Shown here: piece after piece, positions 18,930 through 28,041 of the stretch | How positions within the stretch are numbered: the first letter of the stretch is position 1 | Layout: each line of letters opens with the position of its first letter | Source of the DNA: Paraglaciecola sp. | GTDB lineage: Bacteria > Pseudomonadota > Gammaproteobacteria > Enterobacterales > Alteromonadaceae | Direction of reading: 5' to 3' | Length of the DNA stretch: 64,000 nt | Assembly: GCA_009993955.1 (NCBI GenBank) | Contig: JAACSL010000007.1 | Coordinates: forward strand, 1-64,000 | Notes under the pieces: generated by a model | What the model saw: the letters and a program-made list of their open reading frames with translations, nothing else | Told to the model about the DNA's origin: nothing | Databases searched by the model: none | Position numbers and translations under genes: made by a program

Positions 18930-18953
18930 AGCCACCACTAGTTGATGGTGGCT
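18930..18953. terminator. Hairpin between convergent puuE and permease genes
   Basis: AGCCACCA (18930-18937) and TGGTGGCT (18946-18953) form a perfect 8-bp stem with an 8-base loop. It sits between the ends of two converging genes, so it could stop transcription from either side, although no strong T-run follows. Confidence 0.5.
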
Positions 18954-18970
18954 GCCAAGCAAGATGCAAG

Positions 18971-20299
18971 TTATTTTAAATCTAACACGTAACGCAAGAT
19001 AAACACCGCTGCCATCACGTAGGTGATCAAACTCACTTGTTTAAAGCGTCCTGTGCCCAACATAATACCCACGTAGGTAATAAAACCCAGGGCGATACCT
19101 TCGCTAATGCTGAATGTCAGAGGCATGGCCAACAAAGCCACCGATGCAGTGGCTAGGGCCCCTAAATCATCGAAATCCAATTGCTTAAATGAGTCCATCA
19201 TCAAAATGCCCACCATGATAAGCGCGGGTGTGGTGGCCATTAGTGGGATGACTTTCATCAACGGTGTGAAAAATAAGGCCAGTAAAAAACACAAGGCTAC
19301 CACGATGGACGTGAGCCCCGTGCGCCCACCTGCTGACACCCCTGCCGCAGATTCCACATAAGAAGTAACGGGTGAGGTACCTAAAGCTGCTCCCACTACA
19401 CTGGCTGTTGCATCGGCGGTCATGGCTGGGCCAATCTTAGGTAGTTTGCCTTCAGGAGTAAGTAAATTGGCCCGACGTGATACGCCAATTAAGGTACCAA
19501 TGGTGTCGAACATGTTGACAAACAACAAGGCAAAAATGAGATCCCACGTTTCAGCCAAATGCTCAATAGGATACAGTATATCCATGGCCATGAAGGTGGT
19601 ACCAATGCCATCAGGCATGCCAATTAGACTATCGGTATGTTGCGTCAGATAACCGTCACCAACTGGAATAAAGACACCAACTAAGGTTAACAACAGTACG
19701 GAAATTAGGATCGCGCCACTGACTTTTTTGATCACTAAGACGATGGTTAATAGAATGCCTGCAATGGCCAGCAACGCCGCAGGTTGCGATAAATCACCGA
19801 TGGTCACAAAAGTCGCTGGGTGAGCCACCACTAAGCCAGCGTTTTTGAGACCGATAAACGCAATAAACAAACCTATTCCACACTGCACGCCGATTTTTAA
19901 GGCTGCTGGGATCGCCTCAGCAATTTTTGTGCGAACCCCAGTAAGTGACAACACTAAAAACAAAATACCATTCCAAAATACAATACCTAAGGCCGCATCC
20001 CACGGTATTTCACGACTTAAACATATGGTGAAGGCAAAAAACGCATTGAGACCCATACCAGGCGCCATGGCGATGGGATAGTTGGTCATCAGAGCCATCA
20101 GCAAGGTGCCTAAACAGGCGGCTAAAGCGGTGACCGTGATTAAGCCTTCGATGGGCATGCCGCCAGCCGACAGAATCCCAGGATTGACCACCAGAACATA
20201 AGACATGGCCGCAAAGGTGGTAAGACCGGCAATAAACTCGGTTTTTAAATTACTGCCTTTTTCACTCAGTTTAAACAGGCGTTCCAGTAGGTTTGACAT
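18971..20299 (-). CDS. NCS2 guanine/hypoxanthine permease (AzgA/GhxP type)
   Basis: A 442-residue membrane protein opening FKLSEKGSNLKTEFIAGLTTFAAMSYVL, with the conserved NPGILSAGG, MAPGMGLNAFFAF and GTSPVTSYVESAAGV segments of the AzgA-like NCS2 branch. Such transporters import guanine, hypoxanthine or adenine with protons. It is divergent from the adenine deaminase gene, and two RutR-like boxes lie in the shared intergenic region. The purine specificity is inferred from branch and context. Confidence 0.9.
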   Translation of the reverse strand: MSNLLERLFKLSEKGSNLKTEFIAGLTTFAAMSYVLVVNPGILSAGGMPIEGLITVTALAACLGTLLMALMTNYPIAMAPGMGLNAFFAFTICLSREIPWDAALGIVFWNGILFLVLSLTGVRTKIAEAIPAALKIGVQCGIGLFIAFIGLKNAGLVVAHPATFVTIGDLSQPAALLAIAGILLTIVLVIKKVSGAILISVLLLTLVGVFIPVGDGYLTQHTDSLIGMPDGIGTTFMAMDILYPIEHLAETWDLIFALLFVNMFDTIGTLIGVSRRANLLTPEGKLPKIGPAMTADATASVVGAALGTSPVTSYVESAAGVSAGGRTGLTSIVVALCFLLALFFTPLMKVIPLMATTPALIMVGILMMDSFKQLDFDDLGALATASVALLAMPLTFSISEGIALGFITYVGIMLGTGRFKQVSLITYVMAAVFILRYVLDLK

Positions 20300-20382
20300 G
20301 GATTATTCTCATAAAATCACTAACAGCCGGAAGAGCAGTTGTCAGTAAGGACGGATGGATTGACATTTTATTCTGCAAAAAC

Positions 20383-20398
20383 CTGACCAAAGAGTCCA
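20383..20398. promoter_or_regulatory. RutR-like operator upstream of the AzgA-type permease
   Basis: CTGACCAAAGAGTCCA keeps 10 of 14 fixed positions of TTGACCA-NN-TGGTCAA. It shares the core TGACCAAAGAGTC with the box upstream of the other permease at 44173. It lies 84 bp upstream of the permease start. Confidence 0.55.
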
Positions 20399-20466
20399 GT
20401 TGTGGTGCGAATTATGCTCAAATGCAGGCGATAGCGGATCTTCAGGGTTTGTTTCAATCTAAATTG

Positions 20467-20482
20467 TTGATTTATTGGTCAA
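20467..20482. promoter_or_regulatory. Second RutR-like box in the permease / adenine deaminase spacer
   Basis: TTGATTTATTGGTCAA keeps 11 of 14 consensus positions, with an intact right half TGGTCAA. It lies about midway between the divergent permease (20299) and adenine deaminase (20647) starts, so it could serve either. The rest of this 347-bp spacer shows no other clear element. Confidence 0.45.
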
Positions 20483-20646
20483 GTTGAATTTCTCATCGGT
20501 GATAAACCACGATTGTATGAGAATTTGACAGCTATCACGGTGAAGGATAATTTGGGTTTGCACTAAAGTGAGGCGGATTTACCGTGCTTGATCACTTTGA
20601 ACAGGTAGTAAGGTAGACTGCGGGTAAATAGAGTGAGGAGAGATTA

Positions 20647-21654
20647 ATGAGAAACCAGCTAAAAGACTGGGTGTTGGCAGTCCCAAAGGCTGAACTTCAT
20701 TTGCACATAGAGGGCTCACTTGAACCTGAGTTAATGATGCAGTTAGCGGACAAACATGGTGTCAATTTACCTTATTCCTCGATTGACGAGGTACGCCAAG
20801 CCTATGATTTCGAAAATTTGCAGAGTTTTTTAGACCTGTATTATCTCGGTGCGTCGGTACTTAGGGATGAAGATGATTTTTACCAATTAATGTATGCCTA
20901 TCTGCAAAATTGTCGGGCCAATAATGTGGTGCATAGTGAAATCATGTTCGACCCGCAAACACACACTGCGCGTGGCATTGGTTTTGATGTATTCATGCCT
21001 GGGTTTCAGCGGGCAATGCATCAAGCCGAACGAGAATGGGGGCAATCGTGTTTTTTAATTATGTCGTTTTTACGCCATTTATCTGAAGTAAGCGCTCTTG
21101 CCACCTTGGACCAAGCGCAGCATTATCTTGATGGTATCAGTGCAGTTGGCTTGGATAGTTCGGAACAAGGCAATCCACCCGAAAAATTTGCCCGGGTGTT
21201 TGCCAAGGCAAAAGCATTAGGCTTAAAACGTGTTGCCCATGCAGGGGAAGAAGGGCCGCCAGCCTACGTGTGGGGAGCTGCAAAAGTATTAGATGTGCAG
21301 CGCATCGACCATGGAGTGCGCAGTATTGAAGATCCTGTGCTGATGGACTACCTGTTGGCAGAACAATTGTCCCTCACCGTATGCCCCTTGTCCAATACTA
21401 AGCTGCGGGTTTTTAACCACATGCAAGAACACAACATTCTTGAGTTGTTGGATAGAGGCTTGTTAGTCACGGTGAATGCGGATGATCCCAGTTATTTTGG
21501 CGGCTACTTAGCCGACAACTATTTGGCCTTGATTGAACATTTACCCCTGCAGTTCGACCAATTGCAACAGCTTGTACGCAATGGCTTCACGGCAAGCTTT
21601 TTACCCGAAGAAACAAAGGCCAAATGGTTGGCCAAAGTTGACTCGCTGAACTAA
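20647..21654 (+). CDS. Adenine deaminase (adenosine-deaminase-like family)
   Basis: The 335-residue amidohydrolase has PKAELHLHIEGSLEPE (metal HxH), VAHAGEEGPP with the catalytic glutamate, RIDHGVRS and VNADDPSYFGGY. These forms are typical of the adenine deaminase branch rather than adenosine deaminase, where HxHLDG and a DxDP loop differ. It converts adenine to hypoxanthine, which then enters XdhAB. GAGGAG directly precedes the ATG. Adenosine activity cannot be excluded from sequence alone. Confidence 0.85.
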   Translation: MRNQLKDWVLAVPKAELHLHIEGSLEPELMMQLADKHGVNLPYSSIDEVRQAYDFENLQSFLDLYYLGASVLRDEDDFYQLMYAYLQNCRANNVVHSEIMFDPQTHTARGIGFDVFMPGFQRAMHQAEREWGQSCFLIMSFLRHLSEVSALATLDQAQHYLDGISAVGLDSSEQGNPPEKFARVFAKAKALGLKRVAHAGEEGPPAYVWGAAKVLDVQRIDHGVRSIEDPVLMDYLLAEQLSLTVCPLSNTKLRVFNHMQEHNILELLDRGLLVTVNADDPSYFGGYLADNYLALIEHLPLQFDQLQQLVRNGFTASFLPEETKAKWLAKVDSLN

Positions 21655-21660
21655 ATGCGT

Positions 21661-22128
21661 TTAGGGGGTGACAGGGTTTACTTGATAGGCCTGGGTGCCC
21701 CACAACGGCACCGTGGAGAGACTGTGTTTGTAGCTCCCAGAACTTTCCTTGGTGGAGTAAGACAAATACAACAAGGTTTGTGAGTTGTGATCGTAGATAC
21801 GACGCACTTTCATATTTTTAAAAAACACACTTTTTGATTTCTTAAAGACCACTTCACCGGATTTGGATTTATCGATTTGTTCGATCATGGCTGCCGTTAT
21901 GTCACCCGTTTGACGACAGGCAATGGCGCTGTCTGACGGGTCAGAAAAATCTAAACCAGCTTCAATACTCGCCACATGGCAGGTAACACCTGTCACGATT
22001 GGATCAACTAAGGTGTTGATCGTAATGTCTTTTGTGGTGAATAGACCAAGTGATACATCTCCCACCTCGTTGTCGCTGCAGGCAACTAAGCTGCTACTCA
22101 AACACAGTGCAAACAGTATTTTATACAT
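21661..22128 (-). CDS. creA: CreA-family lipoprotein
   Basis: A 155-residue exported protein with a lipobox at residues 14-18 (SLVAC-SD). The body matches CreA: DVSLGLFTTKDITINTLVDPIVTGVTCHVA and SDSAIACRQTGDI, with SVFFKNMKVRRIYD. The function of CreA is unknown; in E. coli it is near the creABCD locus. Its stop faces the adenine deaminase stop six bases away, so the genes converge. No link to purines is implied. Confidence 0.88.
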   Translation of the reverse strand: MYKILFALCLSSSLVACSDNEVGDVSLGLFTTKDITINTLVDPIVTGVTCHVASIEAGLDFSDPSDSAIACRQTGDITAAMIEQIDKSKSGEVVFKKSKSVFFKNMKVRRIYDHNSQTLLYLSYSTKESSGSYKHSLSTVPLWGTQAYQVNPVTP

Positions 22129-22145
22129 AGTATTTCCTTGATTAG

Positions 22146-22442
22146 TTATGGTGTTGCAGGGCTTTTTTCAGTGGCCATCGCCACCACGATCTTTAATGCT
22201 TCATTAGCCTCAAAGCCTGCATCGATGAGTGCCAAATACAGTAAGCGAAAATATTGTGCTTGCGCTTGCACAAGCTGTGGAGTGCTCTTCGCGCGGAGGT
22301 TATTTAGTAATTGCACAGACAACTGCTCGCTAACAAAATCTAAGGGCACGGCCTGTGGGCTTGGCATAACATGCTCTTGGCTTCTTGTGGAAAAGGATAG
22401 CAACAACACACAGCAGATGAAACAAGCTAAAAGTTTTGGCAT
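22146..22442 (-). CDS. Small exported protein, unknown
   Basis: A 98-residue protein with a signal peptide (KLLACFICCVLLLSFSTRS) and a helical remainder containing LDFVSEQLSVQLLNNLRAK and LALIDAGFEANEALKIVVAMA. No family recognised. ATG 22442 was chosen because AGAAG lies upstream and the signal peptide follows directly; the frame extends 26 codons upstream without signal-like sequence. It lies 17 bp ahead of creA on the same strand and may be cotranscribed with it. Confidence 0.6.
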   Translation of the reverse strand: MPKLLACFICCVLLLSFSTRSQEHVMPSPQAVPLDFVSEQLSVQLLNNLRAKSTPQLVQAQAQYFRLLYLALIDAGFEANEALKIVVAMATEKSPATP

Positions 22443-22536
22443 GGGCTTCTCTTGGTTAGGCACAATCATCGTCAGTGGTGAGTGTAGCAAATTGCATGAA
22501 GGATAGAGGGATTGATGCATGGATCCCTCTTTAAGG

Positions 22537-24228
22537 TTAGCGGGTCATTCGTTTGATTAACTCAGCATGTGCCGGAAACTGTTGGCTTAAGGAAGCCACT
22601 TCGCCCAATTGCATGTCAGCATATTCAAAGCCCGGTGCGACGGCTTCGCCGATCAATCCATAACCAAACACACCGTCGGTGGGGATGCTAGAGGCTTTCC
22701 ACGTTCCCCCTTTTACCACTAACTGCATCTGTTGGCCTTGGCGTGGATCATTGCCCATGACGACGGTTTCCAATTGGCCATCGGCATGAATAAGATAATA
22801 GGTGATGGGGTCTCCCGCATGAAAATAATGCACGATATCAGATTGATTCATGTGAAAGTGACCGATGGGGGACGCCGCACTGAGCAGATAGTAAATCGAG
22901 GTCATGGTGACTCGCTCACCAATGGCCGTTGCGATACGAGGGCGATGTTCTGCTTTAAAAGTTTGGCGAAAATAGCCACCCTCAACATGCCCTTCAAGTT
23001 GCAAGGCCTCAACCAACGCTCCAGTGGTCATAGGTGGATTGCCCTGATTTGCAATGCTGGATGCATTAACCTTGGCTGTTTTCTCGGCTGGGGGCTGGCT
23101 GGAAAGAGTCTTTGGATCACTTTCATAGGGCATGTTGTGTTGATACAGCGACCAATTTGTCACGAGCTCATTGACCACATGACTGCCCACCAAATAAGCG
23201 CTCTGCAAGGCAGCATTAAGACCAGCAAAACCACTGTCTGTGCTTTCCATTGCCAGATTCTGCGCAGCGCTCAGGTCGTCAGGTTGCATGGCGTAATTAC
23301 TGGCGGTGCGCAACACCATAAATCGCTGTTTATTAGCTTTACCAGCTTGGTGTAAGAAACTGATGGCTTGATAGCTGCCGGTGTCTTCCATGCCTGAGGT
23401 CACAAAATTACCTTGACCATGAGTCCAAAACTTCGTCCAGTTATTGGCCCAAGTGTTTAATAACTTACCGTGCCAAAATGTACCTGCTGCGAGTTGATCG
23501 CCCTTCAGCACAAAGGGAGGGCGCAGGGCATTAGGATAGCTAGGATAGCGCGCACGTAAGCGCTGAATAGCGGGATCATCCGCCAACACCAAATCTTTGG
23601 TTAAGTGATATGCCCAGTCCGTCAGTTGTGGATTAAGTTGATACACTTCGCCATTGGGGGAATCGGCATACGCTTGGTTTTGTTTGGTCTCGATATCTTG
23701 TGCGGTGAGGGCAGAATTTTTAAACAGAGGGAAGTAGCCACTTGCCCAATCATCGGGGATCTCTCTGGCGTCGATCTCATGGGCTAAATCTCCATCAACT
23801 AAAAAAGTTGCCCATGCAGCCGAACCCAGGGACGCATCCTCTGGATCCACACCGGCAATGCCCGCCACTAACCAATAGGCTTCACGTAAATCAAAACGCG
23901 GATCCAAACCTAAGGCCATGACGGCGGCGGTGGCTCTTGCCGTACCCATGCCGGTGACAATACCGATTACCCCCGTCTGTGGATTCATGCAGATGTCGTG
24001 ATAGGAAGCAGGGAAGGGTAAACAGGTATTCAAATGTTGACCCGCCTTCCACAGTTGAAATTCGCCTGCTTTGTCGCCGGCGTCTTGGCCAATTTCAAAC
24101 ATTGTCACCACCACAACCTTTACCTTGAACGGCTCAGTTGCAGCTCGCTCAGTGTGATTTATCGCTGGCTCTGAACAGGCCAGTAAAAAACCTAAACTGA
24201 GTAATAACACCCCTAGTTTAACGGCCAT
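22537..24228 (-). CDS. Lipoprotein fusing a purine-nucleoside (NUP) domain to a DUF985 cupin
   Basis: A 563-residue two-domain protein. A lipoprotein signal ends in LLACS (about residues 15-19). Residues about 38-340 are the NUP family (KVVVVTMFEIGQDAGDKAGEFQLW, GIVTGMGTARATAAVMALGLDPRFDL, GNFVTSGMEDTG, MVLRTASNYAMQP), named purine nucleoside permease but resembling nucleoside phosphorylases. After a linker rich in Pro and Ala, residues about 420-555 form a DUF985/cupin_5 domain (LEGHVEGGYFRQTF, MTSIYYLLS, GHFHMNQSDIVHYFHAGDPITYYLI, GYGLIGEAVAPGFEY). Start: ATG 24228 has GGAGGGG in front; the annotated frame could begin at 24240. It sits after the TonB receptor and likely handles nucleosides at the envelope. 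Confidence 0.88.
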   Translation of the reverse strand: MAVKLGVLLLSLGFLLACSEPAINHTERAATEPFKVKVVVVTMFEIGQDAGDKAGEFQLWKAGQHLNTCLPFPASYHDICMNPQTGVIGIVTGMGTARATAAVMALGLDPRFDLREAYWLVAGIAGVDPEDASLGSAAWATFLVDGDLAHEIDAREIPDDWASGYFPLFKNSALTAQDIETKQNQAYADSPNGEVYQLNPQLTDWAYHLTKDLVLADDPAIQRLRARYPSYPNALRPPFVLKGDQLAAGTFWHGKLLNTWANNWTKFWTHGQGNFVTSGMEDTGSYQAISFLHQAGKANKQRFMVLRTASNYAMQPDDLSAAQNLAMESTDSGFAGLNAALQSAYLVGSHVVNELVTNWSLYQHNMPYESDPKTLSSQPPAEKTAKVNASSIANQGNPPMTTGALVEALQLEGHVEGGYFRQTFKAEHRPRIATAIGERVTMTSIYYLLSAASPIGHFHMNQSDIVHYFHAGDPITYYLIHADGQLETVVMGNDPRQGQQMQLVVKGGTWKASSIPTDGVFGYGLIGEAVAPGFEYADMQLGEVASLSQQFPAHAELIKRMTR

Positions 24229-24270
24229 ACACCCCTCCATTTTTATCCAATATTTAACACGGCAGATAAC

Positions 24271-24303
24271 AAAAAGGATAAATACGCTGACATATTTATC
24301 CTT
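24271..24303 (-). terminator. Intrinsic terminator after the TonB receptor gene
   Basis: On the minus strand an 11-bp stem (24303-24293 with 24284-24274; arm AAGGATAAATA) is followed by a run of T (24275-24271). It lies between the receptor stop and the NUP-cupin gene, so the latter probably has its own promoter. Confidence 0.75.
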
Positions 24304-24358
24304 CTTTTCTCACCGCATGTTTACGACAACAAGTGTTGTCGTCGCTGTGTATTAAGCG

Positions 24359-26003
24359 TTAGAACTTGTAGCTAAACTTCGCTTGATAGCTGGTTGGCAG
24401 TTCTGGTAATACAATCTGCGCACCAAACAAGTCTGGAAAGTTGGCACGGTAGTACTCTTCATCCGTTAAGTTTTTCACCGATAAATTAACCGTCCAAGTA
24501 TCTGTTGAGTAGGATACGCCCGCATTCACTAAAGTATAAGAAGGCAACATGACACTTTTCGAGAATCCAGAAAAGGTCGAGTCGGCACGAATGATACTGG
24601 TATTAACCGTAAATCCATTCTGGAAGTCATAGGTAGCTGTTGCCGTATAGATATTCTCTGGAATACCTTGTTTGCGCACATCTTCCAAACTACCGCCGTC
24701 AGCCGCAGATGGGATCAAGGTTAAACCTATGGGGTTACCGCCTAGCACCAGGGAGGGATCCGTTAAGCTGGTTAAGTCTTCAATACCTAAGAAGCCAAAC
24801 AATGAACCACCGTTACCGTTGTTCCAAGCGGTTAAATTATACACTTTCATATTGGTATAACCAGCAGTGACCACTAATTGGTCATTAACTACCCAGCGCA
24901 ACTCAAATTCAGTGCCTTTGTTTTGAGTGGTGGCATTGGTAACAATAGCTTGGGCATTAAAATCGGTTCTTTCTTGTTCATAAGAGGCGAGAGCAAAATA
25001 CAAAGAATCTTCTAAGAAGGAACCTTTGATACCAAATTCAGTTAATGTTGAGGTATCAAACGCACCGTTAAACGCATTGCCATCTCCATCAACCAATTGA
25101 CCATAACCAATTTCGGCCCCTTGACCGGCGACTAAGGTAGCCTGCTCAGCTTGGGTAAAATAAGGAATTAAACCGAAATCAAATTTATAGGAGATACTGG
25201 CATTCCATGAGGTGCCACTGAACGTATCTTCCGCTGTCGCAATTGGCCCTTTATTTAATAACAAATCGCCACGGGTGGTGGTTTTCACATCAATACTGTC
25301 ATAACGCAAACCTAAGACGATGTTCAGACCAAAGTCCCACGTTAAGTCAGTCATAGCAGCAATACCGTAGTCGGTATAATGACCCACGTCATAATTGTCA
25401 AAGTTATCATTGATACGGGTTGCCAACTGACGTCTGTCTAACGCAGTCGAAGGCATCGTTAAATCACGACGGTTAAAATATTCGTACGTGAAATCATCTG
25501 CATGCATGAATTCTGTATGGCGAATCGACGGAGACACTTGCACCTGAGCAAGCAAAGAATCCGTTTCGAATGACTTAGCAAATATCAATTTGTTTTCTAC
25601 GACTGAGCTATCGTGCATTTGTGAGAAGCCGTAGGCATTTTCATTCAAGTTGTCATAAGCTTCGTAGAACAATTGGTTTTTAATTTCCCAGCCACTTTGG
25701 GTGTAATACATGATGTCGAAATACAGGGTATCAACGGTGTTTTCTAAGACATCATCGGCGGCAACCAAGGTTTGGTTGCCTTTCAATTTAGTCGTACCCG
25801 GATTGTTTAACTTCATCAAATCCGTTGCATCGGCATCGGTAAATCCCGGCGCAAAAGGATAGAAAAACCCAGCGCCAGCGATATTTACTGCGCCATATTC
25901 AGCATGAGATATCGAACCATCGTCGTCAGTGTCGAGGGGTTTCGCGGTACCAGTAATATAGGTGCCGTTATCAATTAGATCTTGGGTTAAGCGGTTCCAA
26001 CCA
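24359..26003 (-). pseudogene. TonB-dependent receptor, C-terminal part (gene split by transposon)
   Basis: Encodes the distal two thirds of a TonB-dependent receptor beta-barrel, including LRWVVNDQLVVTAGYTNMKVYN, NGFTVNTSIIRADSTFSGF, WTVNLSVKNLTDEEYYRANFPD and the terminal aromatic residue (SYQAKFSYKF). From the transposon edge the frame reads GWNRLTQDLIDNGTY and continues unbroken to the stop, including an EF-hand-like loop DTDDDGSISHAE at about 25898-25933. The 5' part is at 40187-41000. Joining the two across the 5-bp duplication gives 845 codons. No start or ribosome site exists for this half, so it should be inactive. Confidence 0.93.
25999..26003. repeat. Target-site duplication AACCA, left copy
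   Basis: AACCA abuts the left inverted repeat and is repeated at 40187-40191 just outside the right one. Five-base duplications are the rule for Tn3-family transposition. Confidence 0.93.
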
Positions 26004-26042
26004 GAGGGTCCAACGGGATTCTGAATTTATTTCACAAAAAGT
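26004..26042. repeat. Transposon left terminal inverted repeat
   Basis: Begins GAGGGTCCAACGGGATTCTG and matches the reverse complement of 40148-40186 at 38 of 39 positions (single A/T difference at position 26). Similarity continues weakly for about seven more bases. Length fits the Tn3-family norm of about 38-40 bp; the end is GAGGG rather than the usual GGGG. Confidence 0.95.
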
Positions 26043-26143
26043 TGTTTAAGCTATTGTTATAAATAAACTAAATCTCAAAGCAAAGATGTGATTTTAGGTT
26101 TTTTGGCAACACGAACGTCTTTCAGCTTACTGACAAGATTGCC

Positions 26144-26428
26144 TTATATATCCACCATTTTCGTTATATTGTCTCTGGCGCCCCGGCCTGCCCCAATTAA
26201 AGTCGCTGAACCTAGACTCACCCAGTCTCCATATTCAAACAGCCAGAGTCTGCGGTCTTTTATTGATTGTTCGTCCTGGTTCATCACTTTGCCATCGTCT
26301 TCCAGAATTTCTAATTCTGCCATATGACTCAGCTTAGGTTGAAAACCAGTGCACCAAAACACGGCATCAAAAACTTGTTCAGCGTGGTCCTGCCTCACAA
26401 CGCCTGCTGGGTTATGCAACAGGTGCAA
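26144..26428 (-). pseudogene. C-terminal fragment of an ArsO-like flavin monooxygenase
   Basis: The 94-codon frame encodes FDAVFWCTGFQPKLSHM, an acidic turn, then RRLWLFEYGDWVSLGSATLIGAGRGARDNI. This is the C-terminal third of NAD(P)-binding flavoproteins of the ArsO (arsenic-cluster monooxygenase) kind. The N-terminal FAD domain is absent and a stop precedes the fragment, so it is a remnant. No other arsenic gene is present in the transposon. Family level is likely; ArsO itself is a guess. Confidence 0.55.
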
Positions 26429-26721
26429 TCAGATGATTGAATAGACTGAGTCGTATTGGTTCCGCCACAGCAAACCTGCTTTCAATACAATTGGGTAAGT
26501 ATGGCTAACCTAACGGGTGAAACTTAAGAGAAACTTAAGTTTGAAAAGTGGTCTGCGCTACATGCAAAAATAATGTAAGCACTGATGTTGAAAATTTAAG
26601 CAACACGCTAATTGAACGATTAGTCGTTTCAGCATTATTGTTTCTTCGAGGCAAAATTATAGATAGATGAGAAAGTTCAGAAAACTGCTCTCGTCGAGAT
26701 AAGACCCAGATTTGAGTCTTA
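26429..26721. other. Non-coding stretch in the transposon cargo
   Basis: No gene seen. GAAACTTAAG (26519-26528) is repeated almost at once inside the 12-base palindrome AAACTTAAGTTT (26531-26542). At its right edge GATAAGAC (26698-26705) pairs with GTCTTATC (26716-26723), a hairpin overlapping the stop codon of the unknown gene to the right, possibly a terminator without T-run. Confidence 0.45.
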
Positions 26722-27075
26722 TCATTGAATATCTTGCTTAAACGAAATAACAGGCGCGATGTGATTAAGGCGTCCAGTCCACAGCAACAACTTCAGTTGA
26801 TGAATGTGAAGCACTAGAAATTCATCAATCTCTTCAGTCAAATCTGAGAGCTGAGGAAATAAACACAATAGCTGTGACACTTCAAACATCAGCATCAGTA
26901 AGTCATCAAAGTCATAATAAAGGCCGTCAATAAAAAATCGGTCCACCTCCTGTTCAGCTAACGGTCGATGAATTCGCTGAAGTAGCTGCACTGAGGCGAC
27001 GAGGCGTTGGTAATACTTATGAGTCGAGACGCTTGTTTGCTCGACAAGCTTTGCAACGGTTGGCTCCAGAGACAT
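26722..27075 (-). CDS. Unknown helical protein, third gene of the tRNA-linked block
   Basis: A 117-residue acidic, mostly helical protein; no family recognised. Notable segments are a Tyr/Asp-rich stretch YYDFDDLLMLMFEVSQLL (about residues 53-70) and LVLHIHQLKLLLWTG near the end. The start is well supported: GGAGGGG precedes the ATG at 27075 by a few bases. It follows the previous frame by 19 bp, so it belongs to the compact block running from the tRNA-Pro gene. No signal peptide or membrane segment. Confidence 0.65.
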   Translation of the reverse strand: MSLEPTVAKLVEQTSVSTHKYYQRLVASVQLLQRIHRPLAEQEVDRFFIDGLYYDFDDLLMLMFEVSQLLCLFPQLSDLTEEIDEFLVLHIHQLKLLLWTGRLNHIAPVISFKQDIQ

Positions 27076-27094
27076 AGACCCCTCCTTTTAAGGG

Positions 27095-27451
27095 TTACTT
27101 ATTTTGATGAAGCGCTTCAGCAAGCTTCAACACGGACAAATACAGATAATCGACATCAAAGGCATGAAGTGGCGCTTGCCCTGTGTTCCATGATGATTGA
27201 ATAGACATGCGTCTGGCCTGATAGTGGGTGTACACCTGAGCAAATAAATCTGCAAATGCGCTGACACTTTGGTTCAATCCTTCATGAAACAGATGGACAA
27301 AGGTCGGCCAGTGAAACCAGGATACGCGCATTAGCTGATTTCGTAAAAAAGACAGTAACTCTTCATCCTTTAAAGACGCAGACAGAAAACTCTGTCTGTC
27401 ATCTGGAGGCAACACCACGGAAACCAGTTGCGTCAGAGCGTCCTTAGACAA
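27095..27451 (-). CDS. Unknown helical protein, second frame of the block (may be the 3' part of the preceding gene)
   Basis: The 118-codon frame has no ATG and no clear ribosome site; its only start is TTG at 27451. It lies in exactly the same frame as the preceding gene, separated only by one TAA (27473-27475) and seven sense codons. So it could be a separate, translationally coupled gene, a product of readthrough, or the back half of a gene interrupted by an ochre mutation. Sequence includes VSWFHWPTFVHLFHEGLNQSV and FDVDYLYLSVLKLAEAL. No family recognised. Confidence 0.5.
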   Translation of the reverse strand: MSKDALTQLVSVVLPPDDRQSFLSASLKDEELLSFLRNQLMRVSWFHWPTFVHLFHEGLNQSVSAFADLFAQVYTHYQARRMSIQSSWNTGQAPLHAFDVDYLYLSVLKLAEALHQNK

Positions 27452-27472
27452 AACAACTCGTGCAAGGCAGAG

Positions 27473-28009
27473 TTATACACAAAACAGCTCAAATAAGCGG
27501 ATCGTCTCAAAATAAAGCATTTCATAGTGAGCGCCCGACAGTGGCTCCGCATTGAGCCGGGCAGAATGCACCTCAGATAGTCGTTTAGTCAGGATGTGTT
27601 TTGCGTTTTCTGGTGAAGCCTGTACCGGAGAGAGAGAAAATGCAGTATCTGTACTTAACATCCATTGCTTTTGACCTGACGCTTCAATACTGCGCACAAC
27701 AGACATGATCACCCGCTCGGGCACAATCATATGAAATCGTGAACTAAGCTCAAATTCTGCGTCGAACAAGCGGCTGTTTGCATACACGTATCGACCTCTT
27801 CGGTGATCAAATGGCAAACATTGCTGGGGACTGGAGTAACGATGCAAGAACCAGGTCATTAAAGCCTGATGCTGCTCTTGTTCTGAGGCAGAGGTAAGCC
27901 ATTCGTCTGAAGGGGAAAAAGGATAAAGCTCAACAAAAGAAGTGCTGTGAAAAGCAACATGAGGCAATTGCTTTAACCAGACTTCATTAACAAAGGAACT
28001 GATTGACAT
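27473..28009 (-). CDS. Unknown protein, first gene after tRNA-Pro
   Basis: A 178-residue protein with a strong ribosome site (GAGGAG) before ATG 28009. No family recognised. Segments include VAFHSTSFVELYPFSPSDEW, FDHRRGRYVYANSRLFDAEFEL and HYEMLYFETIRLFELF; the last resembles in pattern the end of the next frame (YLYLSVLKLAEAL), which may only reflect similar amphipathic helices. It starts 32 bp downstream of the tRNA 3' end on the same strand, so tRNA and protein genes may share a transcript. Confidence 0.65.
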   Translation of the reverse strand: MSISSFVNEVWLKQLPHVAFHSTSFVELYPFSPSDEWLTSASEQEQHQALMTWFLHRYSSPQQCLPFDHRRGRYVYANSRLFDAEFELSSRFHMIVPERVIMSVVRSIEASGQKQWMLSTDTAFSLSPVQASPENAKHILTKRLSEVHSARLNAEPLSGAHYEMLYFETIRLFELFCV

Positions 28010-28041
28010 CAGGACTCCTCAAAAGAGTACAGAGCAAAAAA

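Noticed and set aside
22537-24228. Naming the NUP-cupin protein a permease
   Set aside because: Only the lipoprotein signal is hydrophobic; there are no membrane segments to form a channel.
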